DNA from: an uncultured Poribacteria bacterium
Lineage (GTDB): Bacteria > Poribacteria > WGA-4E > PCPOR2b
NCBI GenBank assembly: GCA_958296125.1
Contig: OY282444.1
Location: 1,178,001-1,242,000, forward strand
Direction: 5' to 3'
Length of the DNA stretch: 64,000 nucleotides
The notes beneath the pieces are model-generated. The model saw only the letters and a list, made by a program, of their open reading frames with translations, did no database searches and was not told the origin of the DNA. A program made the position numbers and the translations under genes. Of this stretch, positions 28,138 to 37,669 are shown piece after piece (position 1 is the stretch's first letter; the number at the start of each line of letters is the position of its first letter).

Positions 28138-29673
28138 ATGCTTGCCAGAGTTTTGAGCAGTGCTGTAATGGGGATTGACGCTTATATCGTTGAGGTCGAA
28201 TTGGATATTTCGGACGGATTGCCCGCTTTCGCGACGGTGGGGCTGCCCGACAGTGCTGTCAAAGAGAGTCGAGAACGTGTTACCGCTGCGATTAAGAACT
28301 CGGGATTCTACTTTCCCTCCAGTCGAATCACGGCGAATCTTGCTCCTGCCGATGTCCGAAAAGAGGGTTCCGCGTTCGATTTGCCCATCGCATTGGGGGT
28401 GATGGCGGCGACCGGACAGGTTCACTCTGACAATTTTGATCGGATGTTGGTTCTAGGAGAATTAGCACTTGATGGGAGTATTCGGTCGGTGCACGGCTGC
28501 CTCCCGATGGCAACCGTTGCAAAAGAAAATCAACTCAAGGGTGTTATTCTGCCGAAGGCAAATGCGAAGGAGGCAGCGGTCATTGATGACTTGGCGGTCT
28601 ATCCGGTGGAGTCCTTGCAGGAGGCGGTCGAACACTTGAACGGACAAAGCCCTATTCCTCGCTTCCAATACGATATTCGGGAAGCCTTTGACCAACAATC
28701 AGAATACCCCGTTGATTTTGTCGATGTCAAGGGACAAGAGCATGTCAAGCGAGCCATTGAAGTTGCCGCTGCAGGTGGACATAATCTTATCATGATTGGG
28801 CCTCCCGGCTCCGGCAAGACCATGATTGCCAAACGCATATCGACCATTCTACCAGATATGACACTGGAGGAAGCACTTGAGACGACGAGGATCCATAGCA
28901 TCATGGGCCTGCTCGGAAATGATGTCCCATTGATTGCGACACGTCCTTATCGATCACCGCATCATACAATCTCCGATGCCGGATTGATCGGCGGCGGCAA
29001 GTTTCCGCGCCCCGGCGAGGTGAGCCTCTCCCATCATGGCGTTCTGTTTCTGGACGAATTGCCCGAATTCCGGAAGAATGTCTTAGAAGTGATGCGCCAA
29101 CCGCTTGAGGACGGTCAGGTAGCAATCGCCCGCGCTGCTGCGTCCTACACCTATCCTGCCAATTTCATGCTTGTTGCAGCGATGAATCCGTGTCCGTGCG
29201 GTTTTTTCGGTGATCCAAGCCGCGAATGTCGATGCTCGCGACAGCAAATCCAAAATTACATTTCCCGCATTTCGGGACCCTTGCTTGATCGAATAGATCT
29301 ACAGGTGGAAGTGCCTGCTGTCAAGTACAAGGATTTGGCAAGTAACTTCGCGGGTGAGCCTTCGACGAGCATCCGTAAACGGGTACAGGAGGCACGTCAT
29401 ATCCAGCAGGAACGTTTCACGCAGGCACCAATCTACTGCAACGCCAACATGGAATCCCGCCATCTCCGCGAGTTCTGCAAGGTTGAAGACGCTGCACAGG
29501 AGTTGCTGCGCGTTGCCATCACACAGTTGGGGTTGAGTGCTCGTGCTTATGACCGCATCTTGAAAGTTGCACGGACAATCGCTGACCTCGCAGCAAGCCC
29601 AACCATCGAAGCGGAGCATGTTTCAGAGGCGATTCAGTATCGGAGTTTGGACAGAAGTTTTTGGAATTCATAG
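28138..29673 (+). CDS. comM: YifB/ComM family Mg-chelatase-like AAA+ ATPase
   Basis: 511 residues from ATG 28138, ten bases after AGGAG; a TTG at 28132 is too close to that site. An N-terminal Lon-type ChlI domain ([31 protein letters not shown]) precedes Walker A GPPGSGKT (from residue 221), FLDELPEF as Walker B, and [18 protein letters not shown], which is diagnostic of ComM. The C-terminus is the Mg_chelatase_C region. ComM is a hexameric helicase promoting branch migration during natural transformation. No other competence genes are nearby. Confidence 0.95.
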   Translation: MLARVLSSAVMGIDAYIVEVELDISDGLPAFATVGLPDSAVKESRERVTAAIKNSGFYFPSSRITANLAPADVRKEGSAFDLPIALGVMAATGQVHSDNFDRMLVLGELALDGSIRSVHGCLPMATVAKENQLKGVILPKANAKEAAVIDDLAVYPVESLQEAVEHLNGQSPIPRFQYDIREAFDQQSEYPVDFVDVKGQEHVKRAIEVAAAGGHNLIMIGPPGSGKTMIAKRISTILPDMTLEEALETTRIHSIMGLLGNDVPLIATRPYRSPHHTISDAGLIGGGKFPRPGEVSLSHHGVLFLDELPEFRKNVLEVMRQPLEDGQVAIARAAASYTYPANFMLVAAMNPCPCGFFGDPSRECRCSRQQIQNYISRISGPLLDRIDLQVEVPAVKYKDLASNFAGEPSTSIRKRVQEARHIQQERFTQAPIYCNANMESRHLREFCKVEDAAQELLRVAITQLGLSARAYDRILKVARTIADLAASPTIEAEHVSEAIQYRSLDRSFWNS

Positions 29674-29693
29674 CAGCGGGAGCCGTCCACCGA

Positions 29694-30878
29694 TTAAAAC
29701 GCTGCCTCGAACAGGTCACGCATATCCGTTTCGGTACAAGGGCGCGGATTGAATTTATAGCAATGGTCGAGCATGGCATCCTTCGCGATTTTCGGAATGC
29801 GTTCCCACTTCAAACCTGCGATACCCAATCCCTTCGGCATCGAAAACTCCTCGTTCAATGATCGAATTTCAGCGATGGCGGCATCGGCGGCATCTGCCGT
29901 TGACATAGCTGATGTGTCAACGCCCAACGCTGCGGCAATATCCGCGTAACCCTTGGCAGCATGAGACAAGTTAAATATCATCACCTCTGGCAGCAGGATT
30001 GCGTTGGCAATTCCGTGGGGGATATTGGCTTCCGTTGAAAGCTGATGTGCGAGCGAATGCACGGCACCCAACCCTCTCTGAAAGGAGAACGCTGCCATCG
30101 CGGAACCGATTAGCATTTCGCCTCGCGCTTCAATATCGTTGCCGTGGTGATAGGCTTGACGGATGCTTTTACCGATTATCTTCAAGGCTTGCAGCGCAAC
30201 CCCTTCTGTGATAGGGTGATACCGTGTCGCCACGTAAGCCTCAACGCCGTGTGTTAGAGCGTCCATGCCGGTCGCTGCTGTCAAACCGGGAGGCATACCC
30301 ACCGTCAATTCCGGATCGAGTAGGGCGAGAGATGCCACATTATACGGTGTCTTAATTATCCGCTTCCGATGCCCTTCCGTTGTGTGTCCCGACGTATCGG
30401 TGATGATTGAAGCCTGTGATACCTCGCTGCCGGTCCCCGCGGTCGTCGGTGCACAGATTAGTGCCGGAAGATTGCTGGTAACCCGATCCATGCCCCCCAC
30501 GTCAAGATAGTAATTTTCTAAAGGCGGTTCGTGGGTTGTCAGGATACGAATTGCCTTGGCGATGTCCATGACGCTCCCACCGCCGATGGCAATTACTATA
30601 TCACACCCTTCGGCTTGATGAAAGGCTAGCCCTTCAAGGACGCTGAGATCCGTCGGGTTAGGTTGGATTGCGTCGAAAACTGCACAATCGATCTGCGCGT
30701 GCTTCAACGGTTCAACGGCTTTCGATAAAATGCCAGCGTTTGTCACACCTTCGTCTGTGACAATGAGTGGCTTTTTTCCGCCGAAAGAGCGGACATGTTT
30801 TCCTAAGTTTTTTATTGCCCCTGCACCAAATTGGATCCATGGGGGCAAGGAGTAATTTACAATTGGTTGTTGCGCCAT
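29694..30878 (-). CDS. Iron-containing alcohol dehydrogenase
   Basis: 394 residues of the group III alcohol dehydrogenase family. DIVIAIGGGSVMDIAKAI is the NAD(P)-binding loop, and AGTGSEVSQASIITD and GMDALTHGVEAY the conserved blocks. The iron ligands are expected to be an aspartate in the second block and histidines in GAVHSLAHQLS and the following PHG. ATG 30878 has GGAG upstream. It converges on the ComM gene with a 20-base gap. Substrate is not predictable; butanol- or 1,3-propanediol-type enzymes share this pattern. Confidence 0.92.
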   Translation of the reverse strand: MAQQPIVNYSLPPWIQFGAGAIKNLGKHVRSFGGKKPLIVTDEGVTNAGILSKAVEPLKHAQIDCAVFDAIQPNPTDLSVLEGLAFHQAEGCDIVIAIGGGSVMDIAKAIRILTTHEPPLENYYLDVGGMDRVTSNLPALICAPTTAGTGSEVSQASIITDTSGHTTEGHRKRIIKTPYNVASLALLDPELTVGMPPGLTAATGMDALTHGVEAYVATRYHPITEGVALQALKIIGKSIRQAYHHGNDIEARGEMLIGSAMAAFSFQRGLGAVHSLAHQLSTEANIPHGIANAILLPEVMIFNLSHAAKGYADIAAALGVDTSAMSTADAADAAIAEIRSLNEEFSMPKGLGIAGLKWERIPKIAKDAMLDHCYKFNPRPCTETDMRDLFEAAF

Positions 30879-30993
30879 TTTGTTCTCCGTTTCAAGGATT
30901 TTCGCTAAGGTATAAGTACCTGACCATCAGTTTTTGTGCCGACAAACTTAAAGTCGATATTCTTTCCCGTCATTGTAAGCTTCCGATCTAAGC

Positions 30994-31015
30994 CCCCATC
31001 CTTTAGGGTGGGGGA
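30994..31015. terminator. GC-rich hairpin after the VWA gene
   Basis: CCCCCATCC (30994-31002) pairs with GGGTGGGGG (31007-31015) around a TTTA loop, 9 bp with one wobble. It lies 5 bases beyond the stop of the minus-strand VWA gene and could terminate it, although the following T-tract is poor. The hairpin followed by GAGTATGTCA also resembles right-end hairpins of IS200/IS605 elements. Confidence 0.45.
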
Positions 31016-31020
31016 GTATG

Positions 31021-32124
31021 TCAATCTTTCAAGCTAGCAATCGGTATCCAGAGCCCACCGGTGCCTCGTGCCAGCAGCTTTTGAAAAGGTTCATCACGCC
31101 CGATAATGTTGATGCTGATCTTCCCAGATTTCAGTTTTCTCAATACCTTATTCGGTGAAGCTGAACCACTTACATATTCATCTGTAACCAAGATGAATCG
31201 CCGCTCTGCACCTCTGCGAAACTTTACTTCGGCCGCTGCTTGGACGAGTGCATCTAACGCCTTTTCTCCACCTCGGCAATGTATGCCGTTTAGTTTCTTT
31301 TTTATCTCTTGAATAGAGGTCGTTTGGGGCGTTACCTGAAAGTCCCAACCCAGCAAGGAGAAACTCGTACCATCTCGGAACGCGACTAGCCCAACGGTGA
31401 AGTCTAATTCTGCCGCTTTGAGGAGATCGGTCATCTGGTTTAGATGATTGCGTACCGCGTCAATGTCATTCCGCATACTTTTGCTGGCATCGATCACAAA
31501 CACGATATCGAGGGTATCATTTTTGCGTGTCTTTAGGAGGTGACGACCAATTTTGACGAGTGCCACCTCCGGTTGTGTCAAATGGCTAACCTCAGAAAGC
31601 ATCGTCTCGGTTTCTAGACCGAGTGAAACCCGCGGCTGATCAACCTTGTTGCCGCGGACCAATCCGCCACCAGGCCACCCTTCCTTTCCTTGGAATACCC
31701 CCCGATTTGATGGCTCAAAAGAAGCGTCACCGATAGAAGTGTCACCGCTGGAAGCGGAAGCCGCCTCCAGCGGAATCGATTCTTCTGTCAACATTGAAAA
31801 TGACTGTTCGTCCGGAAGATTCCGCGATGTAGATGCGGTGATTTGCGGGCGAGAAGGGCTAAGCATCAGCGGACTCGCTATAATTGACTGAGCCTGAGGT
31901 GCTGAAACATCGGAAACAGGAAAGACGTGTAGCGGGCGCTTCAATCTTCTGGGCACCGGTTTTCGAGGCTGTGAGATAATTTCAACCTGAACGAATAACT
32001 CGTCCTTCGCCTGTTTCGACTGTCTTTGAACGATACTCAACGTTACCATGAAAACAATATGCAGTATCAGTGAAAACAGAAGGGCTTTCGCTAGTTTCCG
32101 CTTCCCTCGCATACGTTGTTTCAT
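31021..32124 (-). CDS. Membrane-anchored von Willebrand factor A domain protein
   Basis: 367 residues. A basic N-terminus and one membrane segment (ALLFSLILHIVFMVTLSIV, about 14-32) are followed by a proline/serine-rich linker of about 160 residues. A VWA domain then starts at DIVFVIDASKSM, whose DxSxS supplies the metal-ion-dependent adhesion site. The N-terminus resembles TonB-like or energy-transduction anchors (SLILH). The protein probably faces the periplasm with the VWA domain as ligand-binding module. No AAA+ or CoxE partner is adjacent, so its role is unknown. Confidence 0.8.
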   Translation of the reverse strand: MKQRMRGKRKLAKALLFSLILHIVFMVTLSIVQRQSKQAKDELFVQVEIISQPRKPVPRRLKRPLHVFPVSDVSAPQAQSIIASPLMLSPSRPQITASTSRNLPDEQSFSMLTEESIPLEAASASSGDTSIGDASFEPSNRGVFQGKEGWPGGGLVRGNKVDQPRVSLGLETETMLSEVSHLTQPEVALVKIGRHLLKTRKNDTLDIVFVIDASKSMRNDIDAVRNHLNQMTDLLKAAELDFTVGLVAFRDGTSFSLLGWDFQVTPQTTSIQEIKKKLNGIHCRGGEKALDALVQAAAEVKFRRGAERRFILVTDEYVSGSASPNKVLRKLKSGKISINIIGRDEPFQKLLARGTGGLWIPIASLKD

Positions 32125-32223
32125 CCGATCACACCCTTTTGGTTTCTCAATTCGGCATTCTCGTCCTCAACTTTACCATCCCTCTTACTTCTCCGTCAAG
32201 TTGAAAGAATTTCTCACAATGCC

Positions 32224-33369
32224 CTATGGGCCCTCTTCGTCAAAGCGGCGCAGATGTCGCGCAGGAAATTCCTGATACGGATATTTCGCAAGCACGGCTT
32301 CGTCAAGTGATAGTCCTAATCCGGGCGCAGTCGGTAGTTGGATGTAGCCGTTTTCAACCTGAATCGGAGGCACCGAAATCTCATTCCCGCGCCCAGTAAA
32401 GTTGACGAAGTATTCGGTGATAAGGAAGTTGGGCATCACCGCGCAGACCTGCACTGTCGCTGCCAACCCAACCGTTGTGCTGTTGTAGTTGTGCGGCGAC
32501 ATAATGACGAAATACGGCTCCGCCATCGCTGCAATCTCTTTGAGCTCTAAAATACCGCCACAGTTGCAGACATCCGGGTTAAGGATGTCTGCGGCACTCT
32601 TCTCGAAAACCTCGCGGAATTCTGCTTTCGTGTAGAGTTCTTCGCCGGTGACAACCGGCAGGTTAATAGCACCTCGGACCTCTGCCAGAGCGTCCAAATT
32701 TCGGGCGGAGACAGGCTCCTCATACCAGAACGGTTGAAATTCTTCCATCATTTTGGCGAGACGGATGGCGTGGATGGGCGCGAGGCGACGATGGATTTCG
32801 ACAAGTAGGTCTATATCAGGCCCGACAGCTTCACGCACTGCCCGCACACAGGCGAGAGCCTCACGTTCATCGTCACAACTGATATGCGTCCGCCATGGAT
32901 TGGGGAGCGGATCGAACTTCATCGCAGTGAATCCCTGTTCGACCAGTTGCACGGCACGTTCAGCGCGTTCCTCGATTGTGCTGCCGCCCCAACCGTTGGC
33001 ATAGACACGAATCTTGTCCCGGCACGGACCGCCTAATAGGTTATAGACGGGAGTATTTAGTGCCTTCCCCGCGATGTCCCATAAGGCGTGCTCGATTCCA
33101 CTGATTGCACAATAGAACTCCATTGACCCACGCTTGCCCGCAAAATCGTGATACGCCATAAAAGTAAAGTGCTTAATGTTGAAAGGGTTTCGCCCGACGA
33201 GGTAACGCCCCAGCTGATGCACATGGATCTCGATAGTGCGGTCACGGTCGGCTTGCGTATAGCATTCACCCCAACCGTGGATGCCCTCATCCGTTTCCAC
33301 CTTGACGAACAGCCAGTTTTTACCTCCACCGGGGTGGACGAGGAATGTTTGAACGTTTGTGACTTTCAT
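32224..33369 (-). CDS. Mandelate racemase/enolase-superfamily sugar-acid dehydratase
   Basis: 381 residues. It has the capping domain and barrel of the enolase superfamily. Expected metal and catalytic positions are seen in TAMKFDPLPNPW, LLVEIHRRLAP, WYEEPV, VVTGEELY and IMSPHNYNSTT. The histidines after the second ligand and near the end of the barrel are typical of acid-sugar dehydratases such as galactonate or mannonate dehydratase. It would remove water from an aldonic acid to give a 2-keto-3-deoxy acid. It stands alone here; a paralogue lies at 41871. Confidence 0.9.
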   Translation of the reverse strand: MKVTNVQTFLVHPGGGKNWLFVKVETDEGIHGWGECYTQADRDRTIEIHVHQLGRYLVGRNPFNIKHFTFMAYHDFAGKRGSMEFYCAISGIEHALWDIAGKALNTPVYNLLGGPCRDKIRVYANGWGGSTIEERAERAVQLVEQGFTAMKFDPLPNPWRTHISCDDEREALACVRAVREAVGPDIDLLVEIHRRLAPIHAIRLAKMMEEFQPFWYEEPVSARNLDALAEVRGAINLPVVTGEELYTKAEFREVFEKSAADILNPDVCNCGGILELKEIAAMAEPYFVIMSPHNYNSTTVGLAATVQVCAVMPNFLITEYFVNFTGRGNEISVPPIQVENGYIQLPTAPGLGLSLDEAVLAKYPYQEFPARHLRRFDEEGP

Positions 33370-33476
33370 TTGATTTTTTCTCCCTATTGCAAACTAAACG
33401 TGAGGTGAGCCCCAATCTCCCTAACTGCTCCAGCACTCGTAACCGTCGATTAGGAACGGAGAATATGATCCCTTCA

Positions 33477-35822
33477 TCAATCATTGACCCGCACATTATA
33501 TGGCATCACCAAAAAGGCCCGGTGCGCCATGATAGCCTCTGCAAGCGCAGGAAATTTCCAGCTCGTTGGGGAACGGATCGACCGGGCTGTGTGAAGGGCA
33601 GCCATCCATTGTTTCCACACCTCCTGCCGCGGCAATCGAATGAGCTGCACCTCTTTTCGTGCTAAGCCCGCTTTTTTTCGAGCGATCGAGAGCGCAAGCT
33701 TTAATCCACCAAGCTCGTCAACGAGTCCAATCGCCTTTGCCTGCTTGCCTGTCCAGATTCGGCCCCGCCCAATCTGATCGACCGCCTCCTTTGTCATACC
33801 CCGCCCTTCCGCTACTTTGCCGATAAAATCCTCATAGATCTCTTGGATTTGGGCATGAATAATCTCGCGCTCCTCGGCCGGATAATCGCCGTAGTCCGTG
33901 TAAAAATCGGCGTGTTTCCCGCGTTTGATAATTTCTTTGTGGAGTCCAATCTTGTCGTAAAGCTCCTTGAGGCTATATTTGCCAGAGATGACACCAATCG
34001 ATCCGGTGATCGTACCGGGCTCGGCAACGATAACGTCCGCCGGTACAGCGATGTAGTATCCTCCGGATCCAGCAACATCGCCCATAGAAACGACTAACGG
34101 CTTAACGGCTTTGAGCCGTATCAACTCGCGCCAGATTGTATCCGCAGCGACAACCAACCCCCCGCCGCTGTCAATTCGCAGCACCACCGCCTTGACTGAC
34201 GAATCTTTACGGACCGCTCGGATGGAGCGAGCGATTGTGGTGGCCCCCATCGTTCTTGTGCCCGTGAACGGATCTGTAAAACTTTCACCCGTCATCATCA
34301 TGCCTTCTGCTTCGATAACCGCGATCTTCGGGAGAGGGACTTCCCAATCATATTCATATTCAGTGATACCCAGATACTGACGTGCTTTCACCAAACGGCA
34401 GTTTTTCCCGGTGAGGTCTTTGGCAATATCTTTGAGTTCGTCGCGATAGGCAAGTCGATCAACGATGCCGTGTGCTAATGCCTGTTTTGCGGTGAACGGA
34501 CCTTGATCAATCAGAGACTTCACATCGTTTTGGGTCCAACTCTGTTTATCCGCAATCGATTGGGTCAATTGATCGTAGAGATCATCGAGGATTGTGTTTT
34601 GTACTTCGCGATGTGCCTCTGACATCTCCTCCCGTGTGAAGATATCCGATGCCGATTTGTACTCGCCGATGTGCTCAAGATCCGCCCGGATACCGAGTTT
34701 GTCGAGTAGCCCTTTGTAGAACGAGGTCTCTGAACGTAACCCAATCAAACGCACCTCGCCAGACGGGTGTAGCACAATCCGATCGCAAACCGATGCGATT
34801 AGATAGTTGCCTGTCGAACAGTTAGTCATATAACCAATAACCTTCTTGCCGCTCGCCTTAAAATCCAAGATGGTATCACGAATTTCCTGCAAACGACCGA
34901 TACCGTAGCGACTGCCACCGATTTTGATTAACGCCCCCGCGACCTCCCGATCCCGCTTGGCGATTTTGAGCGTTTTTTCGATCTCATCCATTTGTATGTC
35001 TAAGAAGGCATTGCGCCGGATGTGTCGGGTCGTATGAAGTGCCTGAGAAAGAGAAATATATCCCACGCTTTCTCGGTACTCTTGATTCTCGTCGAAACGA
35101 TTATACATTCCGATTCCAAACTGACGGACGTTGATTCCAAAACGAATATCAAAGCTGCTATCGTCATTCAGGCTACCGCGCAATGTCACCCAGCGAAAGG
35201 GACGGACCTCGACTGCAAAGTTGAAATCCAACCCATCGACTTTCTCGACTTTACGGGCATCAATCGACAGGGTTATACGGGAGGTACTCGGCCGAATTGC
35301 TACCCCGAAGTCGTAAGTTCTGCCCAGCTTTTCGCCGCGGAAACGGGGGCGGTTGAGATCTCGCACAATGATACCGGTTGAAAGGTATCGCCGCCGAAAC
35401 ATCAAGCCCAATGACCATGATGTGAGCTTATCGTAAGCTTCGTCATCAGAATTAATCCAACTATAACCGGTCCCCCAATACATCGAAGAGCCGATGCCGC
35501 TACCACTGGAGAGCGTATATCGATTAAAATCAATCCCATCTTCACCGGTGGCAAACTCCATCCCGAATCCTGCCTTCGCCGCGGAAATCAGAAGGGCATC
35601 ATCAACCCCAAAATCGGTTTCGGAGGCGCGCAGATAGTAGAGGTTGAACCCTCGCCGTCCAGCCCCTAAACCGGCGGGATTAAAAAAAGTGGCAAGCGCA
35701 TCATCGCTAACAGCAACAGAATTAGAGGGCAAGGAAGTCCTAACTTTGGGCAAATCAGCAGTTGACTGGTAAGCAATCAGAATTGAAAAAATGGTGCAAA
35801 GAAACAGGTGTGTTTTATTCAA
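33477..35822 (-). CDS. Signal peptide peptidase SppA-type protease fused to an N-terminal outer-membrane barrel-like domain
   Basis: 781 residues from TTG 35822, chosen because AAGGA lies eight bases upstream and a normal signal peptide (MNKTHLFLCTIFSILIAYQSTA) results. Residues about 30-260 are rich in alternating hydrophobic strands with aromatic ends (FNLYYLRASETDFGV, SSMYWGTGYSWIN, RWVTLRGSLNDDSSFDIRFGI), like a PorV/FadL-type barrel. SppA follows with both crotonase-like halves: lysine in GEYKSASDIF and nucleophilic serine in AGSGGYY. Ordinary SppA is about 600 residues and lacks the barrel. It may degrade cleaved signal peptides or envelope proteins while held at the outer membrane. Confidence 0.85.
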   Translation of the reverse strand: MNKTHLFLCTIFSILIAYQSTADLPKVRTSLPSNSVAVSDDALATFFNPAGLGAGRRGFNLYYLRASETDFGVDDALLISAAKAGFGMEFATGEDGIDFNRYTLSSGSGIGSSMYWGTGYSWINSDDEAYDKLTSWSLGLMFRRRYLSTGIIVRDLNRPRFRGEKLGRTYDFGVAIRPSTSRITLSIDARKVEKVDGLDFNFAVEVRPFRWVTLRGSLNDDSSFDIRFGINVRQFGIGMYNRFDENQEYRESVGYISLSQALHTTRHIRRNAFLDIQMDEIEKTLKIAKRDREVAGALIKIGGSRYGIGRLQEIRDTILDFKASGKKVIGYMTNCSTGNYLIASVCDRIVLHPSGEVRLIGLRSETSFYKGLLDKLGIRADLEHIGEYKSASDIFTREEMSEAHREVQNTILDDLYDQLTQSIADKQSWTQNDVKSLIDQGPFTAKQALAHGIVDRLAYRDELKDIAKDLTGKNCRLVKARQYLGITEYEYDWEVPLPKIAVIEAEGMMMTGESFTDPFTGTRTMGATTIARSIRAVRKDSSVKAVVLRIDSGGGLVVAADTIWRELIRLKAVKPLVVSMGDVAGSGGYYIAVPADVIVAEPGTITGSIGVISGKYSLKELYDKIGLHKEIIKRGKHADFYTDYGDYPAEEREIIHAQIQEIYEDFIGKVAEGRGMTKEAVDQIGRGRIWTGKQAKAIGLVDELGGLKLALSIARKKAGLARKEVQLIRLPRQEVWKQWMAALHTARSIRSPTSWKFPALAEAIMAHRAFLVMPYNVRVND

Positions 35823-35927
35823 ATGAGCGTTCCTTGGCGTAAAAATAAGCGTTAAATTCAATGGGTCAACACAGAACAGTGCGAACCCCTTTTCACGTGT
35901 GCCGAGGTTGCGAGTTATTTCCCCGTT

Positions 35928-36704
35928 TTAAGTGTTACCATGCGCGAGAAATCCACCGTCCACTGTCAGGCAAGTGCCGTTGACGTAGTCCCCCATCGGT
36001 GAACAGAGAAACACAGCTGCCTGCGCGATGTCGTTTGGCACACCGATTCGACGACTTGGAATCGACGACACCGCGCTGTCACCGTAGCCATGTTGCGCTC
36101 GCTCATTTTCTCGTTCCGGAGGCAACTCACGACTATCGATCCAACCCGGTGCAATCGCATTCGCCGTGATGCCGGTCCCTGCCAAATCCCGCGCGATGCT
36201 CATCATCAAGCGAATTACACCCGCCTTCGCAACTCCGTAGGCGGTATCCTCTTCCCAAACCCGCACGGAATGGATGGATGAGATGCTGACAATTCGCCCG
36301 CCTGACTTTTGGCTAATCATCTCCTTTGCAGCCCGTTGGCTGCACAGGAAGTATCCCTTCAAACTAACTGCCATCGTCCGATCCCAAACCTCCTCGCTGA
36401 TCTCCAAAAACGGCAAATTCTCCGACCAGTATGGGTTATTTACCAAAATATCAATCTGACCATGTTCAGCGAGAAATTCGTTGAATAGGGCGTTCACTGA
36501 ATCGCTGTTACTGATGTCAGCAACTGTGAAGGTGCATTTGCGTCCCGTTTCACCGATGAGCCCAATCGTTCGCTCCGCGGATTCATCGTGTTCAATATCA
36601 TTGAGTCCAACATCGCAACCGTTTTGTGCTAACGCGAGGGCGATTCCTCGTCCAATCCCGCGTCGTGATCCGGTAATAAGTGCTTTTTTGCCTTCTAGTA
36701 GCAT
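35928..36704 (-). CDS. Short-chain dehydrogenase/reductase
   Basis: 258 residues from ATG 36704, which has AGGAG eight bases upstream. GSRRGIGRGIALA is the NAD(P) glycine motif, LVNNPYW the NNAG-like strand, SSIHS and YGVAKAG the catalytic serine and YxxxK, and IAPGWIDS the substrate loop. This is the classical FabG-like subfamily. The C-terminal DYVNGTCLTVDGG is also typical. Substrate is unknown; with the sugar and alcohol enzymes around, a polyol or keto-sugar is plausible. Confidence 0.92.
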   Translation of the reverse strand: MLLEGKKALITGSRRGIGRGIALALAQNGCDVGLNDIEHDESAERTIGLIGETGRKCTFTVADISNSDSVNALFNEFLAEHGQIDILVNNPYWSENLPFLEISEEVWDRTMAVSLKGYFLCSQRAAKEMISQKSGGRIVSISSIHSVRVWEEDTAYGVAKAGVIRLMMSIARDLAGTGITANAIAPGWIDSRELPPERENERAQHGYGDSAVSSIPSRRIGVPNDIAQAAVFLCSPMGDYVNGTCLTVDGGFLAHGNT

Positions 36705-36778
36705 ATCGAGTTCTCCTAAGGTAGAGTCCATCAACTTTAACACAAAACTGATGGATTTCCAATACCCAGTGCCTTGGG

Positions 36779-37447
36779 TTATTTCAGCAGCTGTTGAAGT
36801 GACAACGCAGCCATGTTTGATGGCTTTATTTGGAGCGCGCGCTCAATCGCCGATCTGGCAAGATTCGTTTCACCAAGATAGTAGTAGCAAGCGGCTCTGA
36901 GCGCATAGAGATCGGCGGCTGACTGATAGTCGTGTCGAAAGAGGGTTCGATGATCTGCCTGCAATGCGTTGTGAATAGCACGGAGCGCAGTTTGAAAATC
37001 CGCGGCACTCTCACGACGGAGAAAGAGCGTGTTAGCTAACCCAATCCACGCATCCGCGTTGGAAGCGTCTGATCGGATGGCACCCTCAAAGGCCTTTTGT
37101 GCCTTCGCAAGAATTCCTAGGGTCTTTGCAGGGTTATGTGATTGTGATGTACTGAGATAACTCCAGCCCAAGCCGTTGTGTGCGTCCGCAAGGGTCACAT
37201 CTAGGTCAATCACACGCTCAAAAGTCAGAAGTGCCACGGAAAAGTCTCCCTTGTCATAAGCTGCCCATCCGTCCCGCTGTCCCTTTTTCGCGGTGTCGGT
37301 ATCAACTTCCGGGTCCTCCGAACAACCAAAGGATACAATCAACCAAAGGATTAAAATTACGCTAATCCGATGATTCACTTGAGAGATGAAAACGTGAAAC
37401 GTGAAACGTGAAACCGATTTTTTCATTGGTCCATTCATCGCGGGCAT
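36779..37447 (-). CDS. TPR-containing putative lipoprotein
   Basis: 222 residues. A hydrophobic segment ISVILILWLIVSFGC ends in a cysteine that could be lipidated, although the lipobox (SFGC) is unusual. At least three TPR-like helices follow (YDKGDFSVALLTFERVIDLD, AQKAFEGAIRSDASNADAWIGLANT, ETNLARSAIERALQIKPSN). It is probably a periplasmic scaffold. The start is uncertain because the first codons are made from a GAAACGTGAAACGTGAAAC repeat; a later in-frame codon may be the real start. Confidence 0.75.
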   Translation of the reverse strand: MPAMNGPMKKSVSRFTFHVFISQVNHRISVILILWLIVSFGCSEDPEVDTDTAKKGQRDGWAAYDKGDFSVALLTFERVIDLDVTLADAHNGLGWSYLSTSQSHNPAKTLGILAKAQKAFEGAIRSDASNADAWIGLANTLFLRRESAADFQTALRAIHNALQADHRTLFRHDYQSAADLYALRAACYYYLGETNLARSAIERALQIKPSNMAALSLQQLLK

Positions 37448-37563
37448 AGATCTTTAATACCTAGCAAGTTGGGTTAGAATAGCATTCTCCAGATTGATTG
37501 TCAACCGCTTTCACCGCGGTCCACAAGAATTTGGCGGAGTTATAGTAGGCTTTACAAATTTCA

Positions 37564-37592
37564 GTGACAAACATAATGAGATATGCTATCAT
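37564..37592 (+). promoter_or_regulatory. Candidate promoter for the M28 peptidase
   Basis: GTGACA (37564-37569), 17 bases, then TATCAT (37587-37592) with TGC directly before it. The same TGC-TATCAT arrangement occurs upstream of the transketolase-like gene at 55935-55963. Confidence 0.35.
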
Positions 37593-37669
37593 TGCAGTCA
37601 ACTTTAATCTCTGAACTGTTGCGGGTGAGCCCTGCTCACTCGATCTACAGATAGAAAGGTAATGCCTGA

